From Deltaproteobacteria bacterium (GTDB lineage Bacteria; Myxococcota; Polyangia; Polyangiales; B10-G4), in the NCBI GenBank assembly GCA_019312705.1, contig JAFDCW010000491.1:1-5916 (forward strand): a stretch of 5,916 bases of DNA, in the 5' to 3' direction. Below, piece after piece: positions 1-5,916 of the stretch (its first letter is position 1; every line of letters begins with the position of its first letter). The translations under genes and the position numbers were made by a program. The notes beneath the pieces were generated by a model. That model worked only from the letters and a program-made list of their open reading frames with translations. It had not been told where the DNA came from and made no database searches.

Positions 1-1
1 G

Positions 2-70
2 CAACCCATCCCCGGGAGGGCAAGAAGAACAAAGAGCTTCATGCACCAGCGCATCGGCCTGCGTTTCTAG
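2..70 (+). CDS. possible C-terminal tail of a gene entering from the left
   Basis: An open frame enters from the left edge and stops at TAG 68-70, giving a 22-residue tail that ends HQRIGLRF. The last residues show the alternating hydrophobic pattern with a terminal Phe that is typical of the final strand of outer-membrane beta-barrel proteins, and third codon positions in the last dozen codons are mostly G or C. Against this, the middle of the tail is unusually basic and uses AGG/AGA codons, and the other two forward frames are also open over this short stretch. The outer-membrane reading is an inference from very little sequence. Confidence 0.25.
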   Translation, partial: QPIPGRARRTKSFMHQRIGLRF

Positions 71-212
71 GACGGCAGGGATCCCGGCGCAATATCTAGC
101 CGCAAACGCTGTTTCTGCGCGGATCGAAGATTTGCTCGGGGGCTGAAACTATTGTTGAGCGATGGCGTACAGGCCGGCGTGGCGCAGATGAGCAATCCCT
201 CCGAGGCAAACA

Positions 213-225
213 CCCACAATGTGGG
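213..225. promoter_or_regulatory. short palindrome, possible operator
   Basis: CCCACA-A-TGTGGG is a perfect 6+6 inverted repeat around one central base, about 200 bases upstream of the lipoprotein start. Its size would suit a dimeric regulator. No second copy was found and no known binding motif is recognised, so this could be chance. An operator role is inference. Confidence 0.2.
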
Positions 226-363
226 ACTTTGTGCATACCCTCGGGTCACTTCGTCCGTGCTTTTTAGTTGCGGGCCGCATCGCGATTCGTTTAGCGTGCG
301 CTCTGTATGCAGTACGACGGGCAGTGGTAGGCCACGTCGATCAATCCAAAGTTTGGCGGCGTC

Positions 364-391
364 CTGACCCATGGTGAGCGGCGGCGACAAT
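364..391 (+). promoter_or_regulatory. weak sigma-70-like promoter candidate
   Basis: CTGACC (364-369) and GACAAT (386-391) each match four of six bases of the -35 and -10 consensus and are 16 bases apart. Transcription would start near 398, just upstream of the ribosome binding site of the gene at 424. Matches this weak are common by chance, and the true promoter could use another sigma factor. Confidence 0.2.
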
Positions 392-406
392 GAATCTAAC
401 GGTACA

Positions 407-418
407 GAGGAGATAGGA
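407..418 (+). promoter_or_regulatory. ribosome binding site of the lipoprotein gene
   Basis: GAGGAGATAGGA contains AGGAG (408-412) and AGGA (415-418), placed 11 and 5 bases before the ATG at 424. It is the clearest Shine-Dalgarno sequence in the window. It fixes the start and fits a highly translated small protein, as expected of a RiPP precursor. Confidence 0.7.
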
Positions 419-423
419 ATCAC

Positions 424-705
424 ATGAACGCAAGTCTGAAGAAGGTTCTCATTGGTATGGCCGCTGGCGCATTCGGCATGGCCATGGTCGGTTGTGGCGG
501 TGGATCCTCCGAGGCGGGCGCCGATTCCGAGGGTGACGGCGCGGACACGGCCGGTGGCGAAGGCTCCTGTGGCGCCGAAGGCTCCTGTGGCGCCGAAAAC
601 GGCGAAGAGGGCGGCGAAGGCTCCTGCGGCGGCGAAGGCGCCGAGGGCGGCGAAGAGGCTGCGGAGGGCGAAGGCTCCTGCGGCGAAGGCTCCTGCGGCG
701 GCTGA
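424..705 (+). CDS. HvfA/bufferin-like RiPP precursor, predicted lipoprotein with five EGSCG motifs
   Basis: A 93-residue small protein. Residues 1-23 form a signal peptide (basic KK at 6-7, then a hydrophobic stretch) ending in MVGC, so Cys24 is a plausible lipidated residue; Met at -3 is less usual than Leu. Gly at +2 does not signal inner-membrane retention. The mature part has no aromatic and no basic residue, and carries 15 Glu and 3 Asp among Gly, Ala and Ser. Five EGSCG motifs start at residues 46, 52, 65, 83 and 88, and their Cys (49, 55, 68, 86, 91) are the only ones besides Cys24. HvfA of Haemophilus has EGKCG motifs whose Cys are turned by an MNIO enzyme into copper-binding oxazolone/thioamide groups, and bufferins carry thiooxazoles. 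The MNIO and HvfC homologues downstream support the same role here: copper binding or buffering in the envelope. Ser instead of Lys and the lipid anchor are the notable differences. Function is inferred from motifs and context. Confidence 0.8.
   Translation: MNASLKKVLIGMAAGAFGMAMVGCGGGSSEAGADSEGDGADTAGGEGSCGAEGSCGAENGEEGGEGSCGGEGAEGGEEAAEGEGSCGEGSCGG
559..594 (+). repeat. perfect 18-bp tandem duplication encoding EGSCGA
   Basis: Two identical 18-base units (559-576 and 577-594) encode the first two EGSCG motifs. Both use the TGT Cys codon, whereas the last three motifs use TGC. Identity including silent positions points to recent in-frame duplication of a motif unit. Confidence 0.85.
670..699 (+). 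repeat. perfect 15-bp tandem duplication encoding EGSCG
   Basis: Two identical 15-base units (670-684 and 685-699) encode the last two EGSCG motifs, back to back without the intervening Ala. The single motif at 616-630 has the same 15-base sequence. The array appears to have grown by more than one duplication event. Confidence 0.85.
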
Positions 706-732
706 AGCCCGCTCGTGAGTGTTTGCGTGTAG

Positions 733-760
733 ACGCCGCGGCCCTCGGGCTGCGGCGTTT
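733..760 (+). terminator. strong hairpin terminator or attenuator after the precursor gene
   Basis: ACGCCGCGGCCC (733-744) pairs with GGGCTGCGGCGT (747-758) through 11 usable pairs, one of them G·U, closing a four-base loop (744-747), and is followed by TTT at 758-760. It starts 27 bases past the stop at 705. The U tract is short, so termination may be partial. Between a RiPP precursor and its maturation genes, such a site would give much more precursor than enzyme mRNA. The pairing is seen directly; the activity is inferred. Confidence 0.65.
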
Positions 761-768
761 GCCGTTAA

Positions 769-891
769 CCCTGGGGCCCAGTCACGTCATTCGCCGGCTT
801 TCGTCCTCGGAACCTCGGTCGACGTACTCTACGTACGTCTCTGTCGGCGCCTGCGGGCGCGCTCGGCGACTGACGCAACTGGACCCCAGGG
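769..891. repeat. 123-bp imperfect palindrome, REP- or MITE-like
   Basis: The outer arms (769-797 and 863-891) pair at 25 of 29 positions, counting one G·T; mismatches are at 777/883, 783/877, 784/876 and 790/870. The core holds a second, perfect inverted repeat, GACGTAC (821-827) with GTACGTC (833-839), and a CCTCGG pair (805-810, 813-818). There is no reading frame with protein character and no clear target-site duplication. The compensating or neutral mismatches in the arms fit a mobile or interspersed repeat, or a structured RNA. Its family is not recognised. It fills most of the gap between the precursor and maturase genes. Confidence 0.6.
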
Positions 892-965
892 CCTAGGCGG
901 GCGACGGTGCGCGTTTCCTCTCGCGGGGGCCCTAACAACTCGGCGCCGGCCGGCATAGAGTCCCG

Positions 966-1734
966 GTGATGAGTGACGTCAATGGGGTGGGGATTGGCCT
1001 CCGCATGGAGATGGCCAAGGAGCTTCTCGAGAAGAAGCCAGCCGAAGTGAAGTGGCTGGAGATTCATCCCGAGAACTACATGAACCGCGGCGGTCGTTTC
1101 CCGACGGCGCTGAAGCAGGCCATGGAGAAGTGGCCCATCGCGACCCACGGGCTGACGATGTGCTACGGCCGGGCCGAACCCTTCGGCGAGGAGTACACCG
1201 CGCGGCTGAAGCAGCTGCTCTCGGATGTGCAATCCCCGTGGCACAGCGACCACCTCTGCTTCTCGGACGTCGACGGGGTCTTCGCCCACGATCTCCTGCC
1301 CCTGCCCTTCAACGAAGAGGCTGCGAAGCTCTATACCCGGCGCATCATCGAGGCCCGGGACGCGACGGGGTGCGAGAACCTCGCCTTCGAGAACGTCAGC
1401 TACTACGCCGAGAGCCCGGACTCGGAGTCCGACGAGGTGACCTTCTGCCTCGGGCTTCGATCCGCGTAAGTGGATCGACCAGATCCCGGCCGACAGGGTC
1501 GTTCAGATCCACATCGCCGGCCACCTGGTGCGCCACGACGGCTTCCGCATCGACACCCACGGCGAAGACGTCTGTGACGACGTCTACGATCTGCTCGACT
1601 ACACCCTCCGCCGCATCGGGCCCAAGCCCGTGCTCCTCGAGCGTGACGGCAACTTCATCCCCGTGGACGAGTTGCTCGAGCAGGTTCGTCGCCTCACCGA
1701 AATCTACGACCGAGCCACGGAGGGTGCGCGATGA
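966..1734 (+). pseudogene. DUF692/MNIO-type RiPP maturase (HvfB/BufB/MbnB-like), disrupted by an internal deletion and frameshift
   Basis: The 5' part (to the stop at 1467-1469) has the family's GVGIGLR start, EIHPENYM, ATHGL, WHSDHL, HDLLPLPF and FENVSYY, carrying the expected His and Glu metal ligands. After DEVTF (TTC at 1443-1445) the frame is lost. From 1453 the next frame resumes family sequence: GFDPRKWIDQIP, QIHIAGH, DTHGED and LLERDGNFIP, ending at TGA 1732-1734. The normal segment between these parts, with the DxNN motif of the iron site, is missing. About 160 plus 93 residues remain of a usual ~280, so 25-30 residues (a number of bases equal to 2 mod 3) are gone. An intact enzyme would oxidise precursor Cys to copper-binding heterocycles using a multinuclear iron centre. 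Start: ATG 969 lies 8 bases after AGAG (957-960); GTG 966 is also possible. A separate start at ATG 1528 would give only a useless C-terminal piece. This is either a real pseudogene or an assembly gap. Confidence 0.88.
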
Positions 1735-2474
1735 TCGTCGACCACCAAAGGCGCTTCATGCAGGTGCTCCTCGACGCCGAGCCCCCGGCCGAGGCCCTCG
1801 ATTTGCTCGGCGGCTTGCCCGAGCGCTGGCTCACATACCGCACCATGGTGCGCCGCCGCATGCAGGGCATGATCAAGAGCGGCCTGCCGCGGACCGTCGC
1901 AGCCCTCGGCGACGCGCGCTACCAGGCGACCTACGACGCCTGGCTCGACGAGGCGCCACCCCGAACCCGTTACATCCGGGAGATCGTGCCGGCCTTCGCG
2001 GACTTCGCGATCCCGCGATGGAACGCCGACAAGAGCGTGCCGCGGTGGGCGGTCGAGGTGGGCCGCCTCGAAGCCGCCAAATGGGAGGTCGGCTACGTCG
2101 ACGTGCCCTGGCCCGAGGAGCCCGGTGATTTCACCTTCGAGAAGGTGGCCGTCATGAACCCCACCCTCAGGCAGCTGCGCTTCGACCATCCGGTTCAGAA
2201 GGAACTCGCCGACGGAGAGACGCAATACGCCCCGAGGACGACTGCCGTGATGATCTACCGCAGGTCCGAAGACGACCGCCTCTACACCTGGGTCCCGAAC
2301 GCGCTCTCGGCGGACCTGGTGGACGGGTGGCTCGCCAGCGCGGAGACAGTCGCCGACGTCGTGAAACGCGTCTGCGCCAAACACGACACCGCCATCACCG
2401 AGAAGTTCATCGAGAGCCTCGGCGGCATGCTCGCGGACTTCATCGAGCAGGGGATCGTCCTCGGGGGCAAATAG
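1731..2474 (+). CDS. HvfC/BufC-family (DUF2063) RiPP maturation partner
   Basis: A 247-residue protein whose ATG overlaps the maturase stop as ATGA (1731-1734), a sign of translational coupling. The N-terminal domain (about 1-125) shows the DUF2063 pattern: LTYRTMVRRRM (34-44) with a following helix that includes RTVAALG, then an acidic/aromatic stretch and GRLEAAKWEV (111-120). The middle holds MNPTLRQLRFDHPV (142-155), matching the family's HPSLRLL-type segment. The C-terminal part (about 172-247), with VMIYRR, TVADVV and DFIEQGIVL, resembles the small winged-helix-like domain seen in this family and in PqqD-like peptide binders. In HvfABC, bufferin and methanobactin systems this partner binds the MNIO enzyme and helps present the precursor. 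It is intact although its enzyme gene is broken, which suggests either a recent lesion or an assembly error. It ends 8 bases from the convergent acyl-CoA dehydrogenase gene. Confidence 0.85.
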   Translation: MIVDHQRRFMQVLLDAEPPAEALDLLGGLPERWLTYRTMVRRRMQGMIKSGLPRTVAALGDARYQATYDAWLDEAPPRTRYIREIVPAFADFAIPRWNADKSVPRWAVEVGRLEAAKWEVGYVDVPWPEEPGDFTFEKVAVMNPTLRQLRFDHPVQKELADGETQYAPRTTAVMIYRRSEDDRLYTWVPNALSADLVDGWLASAETVADVVKRVCAKHDTAITEKFIESLGGMLADFIEQGIVLGGK

Positions 2475-2482
2475 GCCGGCTC

Positions 2483-3631
2483 TCAGTACCCCTCGGCCTT
2501 GGAGATGATTTCGTTCATGATCTCTCGGGTGCCGCCGCCAATCGGATAGAGGCGGGCGTCTCGATAGAGGCGCTCGACTACGTACTCACGCATGTAGCCG
2601 TATCCGCCGTGGATCTGCACCGCCTGGTCGCAGACGAAGCTGCACATGTCGGACGCGGTGTTCTTGGCCATCGCGGCCAGCGCCGGGTCCTCCTCCCCGG
2701 CCGCGTGGCGGGCCGCGACCTCGCCAGTGAGGGCCCGGGCGGCCGCGATCCTCGAAGCCATGTCCGCCAACTTGTGGCGGGTCACTTGAAAGCCCATCAG
2801 GCTCTTGCCGAAGGCCGCCCGGTCACGGGCATAGGCGACACTCTCGCGGTAGGCGAGCTCGGCTATCGCGACGCACTGGCCCGCGAGGTAGAGCCGCTCC
2901 GAGACGAAGTTGGTCATGATGGCGAGGAAGCCGGCGTTTTCGACACCGATGAGATTCACGGTCGGCACGCGGCAATCTTCGAAGGTGAGCTCTGCGGTGT
3001 CGCTGGCCCACCACCCGGTCTTGGCGAGCTTCTTCGAGACCGAGAACCCCGGCGTGCCCTTCTCGATCACCAAGAGCGAGACCCCGCCGTGGCCCTCCCC
3101 GCCGGTACGGACTGCCGTCGTCACGAAGTCCGCCCGGCATCCCGAGGTGATGAAGGTCTTGCTGCCGTTGACGACGTAGTCCTCTCCATCGAGGACCGCG
3201 GTGGTCCGGAGCGACGCGACGTCGCTGCCGCCGCCGGGCTCGGTTATCGCGAGGGCCGATACCCGCTCGCCCCGGAGGACGGGCTCGACGAATCGAGCTT
3301 TCTGCTCTTCGGTGCCGAAGCGCACGATCGGCGGCAGGGCGATGCCGTGGCTTCCGAGGCCCACCGTGGTGCCCACCGATTTGCCCGCGAGGACCAGCTC
3401 TTCTGCCGCGACGAGGGTGTGGGTAAGGTCCCCCCCGTGGCCGCCGACCTCGGCTGGATATCCGATACCGAGCACGCCGGCCTCGGCGGCCTCGCCGTAG
3501 AGGGCCCTCGGGAACTCCCCCGCCTCCTCCCAACCGTGGGCGTGGGGGGCGATTCGCTGTTCGGCGAACTTCCGCACTTGCTGCCGGAGGGCCCGGTGCT
3601 CGTCCGTCTCGAAGAGGTAGCTGCGCGTCAT
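2483..3631 (-). CDS. acyl-CoA dehydrogenase, long-chain/isovaleryl-type active site
   Basis: A full-length 382-residue flavoprotein, the normal size for the family, which introduces the alpha-beta double bond into acyl-CoA and passes electrons to ETF. FAD and substrate segments are visible: ALAITEPGGGSDVAS (126-140), KTFITSG (158-164), RDRAAFGKSLMGFQ (269-282) and QIHGGYGYMREY (339-350). At the place where medium- and short-chain enzymes have the catalytic Glu (YEGT), this protein has GGGT (365-368). Instead, Glu245 in SERLYLAG sits where isovaleryl-CoA and long-chain dehydrogenases carry their base, and the C-terminus GGTREIMNEII resembles LCAD. The substrate is therefore a longer or branched acyl-CoA, though the exact chain length cannot be read. 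It lies 27 bases downstream of the radical SAM gene on the same strand. No strong ribosome binding site is seen before its ATG. Confidence 0.93.
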   Translation of the reverse strand: MTRSYLFETDEHRALRQQVRKFAEQRIAPHAHGWEEAGEFPRALYGEAAEAGVLGIGYPAEVGGHGGDLTHTLVAAEELVLAGKSVGTTVGLGSHGIALPPIVRFGTEEQKARFVEPVLRGERVSALAITEPGGGSDVASLRTTAVLDGEDYVVNGSKTFITSGCRADFVTTAVRTGGEGHGGVSLLVIEKGTPGFSVSKKLAKTGWWASDTAELTFEDCRVPTVNLIGVENAGFLAIMTNFVSERLYLAGQCVAIAELAYRESVAYARDRAAFGKSLMGFQVTRHKLADMASRIAAARALTGEVAARHAAGEEDPALAAMAKNTASDMCSFVCDQAVQIHGGYGYMREYVVERLYRDARLYPIGGGTREIMNEIISKAEGY

Positions 3632-3658
3632 GGCGGCAATACTACCGCGGCCTTCGAA

Positions 3659-4828
3659 TTACGAAGAGGGCGGCAGCTCCGAGGTCCACAGGGACACCCC
3701 GCGCGCTCCGAGGGCCTCCCTCAGTTGCTGGGCGCGGTCGGCCTGCCAGGACGCTTCCCGGGCCGGGGCGTAGCGCGGGTCCCGAAAGTCAGCCGCGGCC
3801 CCCTCTTCCCCCTCGAGGACGGCGACACGAACCGACGAGACCGTCTCCGCGAGGGCATCGGCGAGGGCGTTGATGCTTCCGGGGAGGATCGGCTGGACGA
3901 CAGCAAAGGTCTGGGCGCCGGCGTCCCGGCCATCCCGGAGCAGAGCCAGGCGCTCGGTCACCGTCGCGCCTCGGGGCTCGAAGTGAGCGCGAACCTCATC
4001 GTCGATGGTCGGCAGGGACACGCCGAGATAGGCGCCGAGGTCTCCGAGGACGTCGAAATCGCGCCGGACAAGAGCCGCCCGGGTGAGCACCAATACGTCG
4101 TGGGGCGGACGGGTTTGGCGGTCCTCGCGCAGCACCTCGAGGCAGGCGCGGGTAATGCCTTCCTCGGCTTCGACCGCGTGATACGGATCGCTGGCGAGCG
4201 GGCAGAGCTTGATTGGAAGAGGCGGGGCGGACTCGAGTTCCCGGCGCAGGACCTCGGCGGCATTCCTGCGCACCTCGACGTAGGAGCCCCACGGGGCGTC
4301 GGGCAGGCCCACGAGCTTACGCCACGCCGCGAGGTGGGATTGCGCGTAGCAGAAGCGGCAGCCGATGAGGCAACCCACGTAGGGGCTCAGACCGAGAAAC
4401 CGGTCGTCACCGTCTCCTAGGGGCTCGAGCAGCGACCCGACCTCGACGGGGCGAATGCGGGGCGCGGCCGCGGTGCCCGCCCGGACGTGCGCCAGGGCGC
4501 CGAGGACTCGGTCTTCGTTGCTCCGGGCCCGGGCGGCGAGCGCCTCGCAAAGCGCGAAGCCTCGGCCCTCGTCGAGGGCGGGCGTAGCCCGGTAGGAAAA
4601 CGCGAAGTGTCGCGACGCCGCCGCGTAAGGGCGCCCCTCGTCACGGACAGCGACCTCGACCGTGACCTCGCCTCCTCCCGCGGTGTCTTCGAGCACGAGA
4701 CGCATGCCGAACTCCGTCGAGGCCCGAACGAGGCAGAACCCCTCCGTCAGCTCATCCCCGAAGGCGGCGGGAGCCAGGAGGCCCAGAAGGACCTCGAGGG
4801 GTCCCCGCGTGTCGGTCTCAGCGGTCAT
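3659..4828 (-). CDS. radical SAM protein of the spore photoproduct lyase-like (SPL) family
   Basis: A 389-residue protein. The SAM iron-sulfur motif is CxxxCxxC in YVGCLIGCRFCYAQ (Cys153, Cys157, Cys160). Later SPL-family landmarks follow: LASDPYHAVEAEEGITRACLEVL (211-233), VLTRAALVRRD (247-257), SLPTIDDEVRAHFEPR (271-286), then an AGAQTFAVVQPILPG segment (303-317). True spore photoproduct lyase repairs spore DNA, but many non-spore-formers carry relatives of unknown substrate, so no substrate is assigned. The motif lies about 70 residues further in than in classic SplB. The first 140 residues (acidic, with a beta-rich stretch around 40-80) match nothing I recognise. It starts 55 bases after the isocitrate dehydrogenase stop and ends 27 bases before the acyl-CoA dehydrogenase start, so co-transcription is possible. 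Confidence 0.87.
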   Translation of the reverse strand: MTAETDTRGPLEVLLGLLAPAAFGDELTEGFCLVRASTEFGMRLVLEDTAGGGEVTVEVAVRDEGRPYAAASRHFAFSYRATPALDEGRGFALCEALAARARSNEDRVLGALAHVRAGTAAAPRIRPVEVGSLLEPLGDGDDRFLGLSPYVGCLIGCRFCYAQSHLAAWRKLVGLPDAPWGSYVEVRRNAAEVLRRELESAPPLPIKLCPLASDPYHAVEAEEGITRACLEVLREDRQTRPPHDVLVLTRAALVRRDFDVLGDLGAYLGVSLPTIDDEVRAHFEPRGATVTERLALLRDGRDAGAQTFAVVQPILPGSINALADALAETVSSVRVAVLEGEEGAAADFRDPRYAPAREASWQADRAQQLREALGARGVSLWTSELPPSS

Positions 4829-4883
4829 CGCCCCAGCATACGCTAGAGCGACGGACCGTTTGAATGCCGCTCTGGGAGGCCGC

Positions 4884-5916
<1,033 letters not shown>

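Larger units (their letters stand above)
71..423. other. gene-poor upstream region of the lipoprotein gene
   Basis: About 350 bases with lower GC than the rest of the window and no reading frame that looks like a protein. A 118-codon frame on the - strand and a 71-codon frame on the + strand cover most of it, but neither shows a recognisable motif or the strong GC third-position bias of the real genes nearby. The stretch holds a small palindrome (213-225), a weak promoter candidate (364-391) and the ribosome binding site of the lipoprotein gene. It probably acts as leader or regulatory DNA. Confidence 0.5.

Noticed and set aside
232..311. TGCATAC (232-238) and GTATGCA (305-311), a perfect 7-base inverted repeat
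   Set aside because: Seven-base pairs this far apart are expected several times by chance in a 350-base region.
152..367. 71-codon open frame on the + strand upstream of the precursor
   Set aside because: No family resemblance, no ribosome binding site, and a composition unlike the real genes nearby.
67..423. 118-codon open frame on the - strand ending just before the precursor start
   Set aside because: No recognisable motif, poor codon bias compared with the neighbours, and it covers the ribosome binding site of the real gene at 424. Most likely a chance frame in regulatory DNA.
559..699. CRISPR-like or satellite repeat array
   Set aside because: The repeats are in-frame codons for EGSCG motifs inside a small protein, with no regular spacers.
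1446..1470. Programmed ribosomal frameshift in the maturase gene
   Set aside because: There is no slippery heptamer and, more importantly, an essential block of residues is missing, which frameshifting could not supply.
2327..4420. 697-codon open frame on the + strand across the acyl-CoA dehydrogenase and radical SAM genes
   Set aside because: It is the antisense shadow of two clearly recognisable - strand genes in high-GC DNA and has no motif of its own.
4845..4873. AGAGCG (4845-4850) and CGCTCT (4868-4873), a possible hairpin between the isocitrate dehydrogenase and radical SAM genes
   Set aside because: A six-base stem with a 17-base loop and no T run is too weak to call a terminator.

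Overview
The window is high-GC DNA with dense, codon-biased genes, apart from a less GC-rich stretch over about the first 420 bases. The gene families (monomeric NADP-type isocitrate dehydrogenase, a spore-photolyase-like radical SAM protein, a long-chain-type acyl-CoA dehydrogenase, and an MNIO/HvfC pair with a Cys-motif lipoprotein) suggest a Gram-negative bacterium, perhaps a myxobacterial or other former deltaproteobacterial lineage. The taxonomic guess is weak and is inference only.

Left part, + strand (1-2474): an upstream region of about 350 bases with no convincing gene leads into a small RiPP-type locus. It starts with a 93-residue, very acidic predicted lipoprotein carrying five EGSCG motifs (424-705). 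A strong hairpin terminator follows (733-760), then a 123-bp imperfect palindrome (769-891). Next comes a DUF692/MNIO (HvfB/BufB/MbnB-type) maturase gene (966-1734), and finally an HvfC/BufC (DUF2063) partner (1731-2474) that overlaps it by ATGA. Known HvfABC and bufferin systems use the same set: a Cys-motif precursor (EGKCG in HvfA), a multinuclear iron oxygenase that converts the Cys into copper-binding heterocycles, and a partner protein that recruits the precursor. The locus is therefore best read as a copper-binding RiPP system whose precursor has Ser in place of Lys in the motif and is predicted to be membrane-anchored. No DoxX-type HvfD gene is present.

The main oddity is that the maturase gene is broken. 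The frame changes near 1446-1452, and roughly 25-30 residues that should include the DxNN metal-site segment are absent, while both flanks match the family well. Either this genome has lost its maturase or the assembly has lost a short piece.

Right part, - strand (2483-5916): three genes run in the same direction with gaps of 55 and 27 bases and could be co-transcribed. They are the C-terminal part of monomeric isocitrate dehydrogenase (cut by the window edge), an SPL-like radical SAM protein with a long N-terminal extension, and an acyl-CoA dehydrogenase that appears to use the IVD/LCAD position for its catalytic Glu. This block converges on the RiPP locus with only 8 bases between the stop codons. 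It looks like ordinary metabolism and shows no evident link to the RiPP genes.
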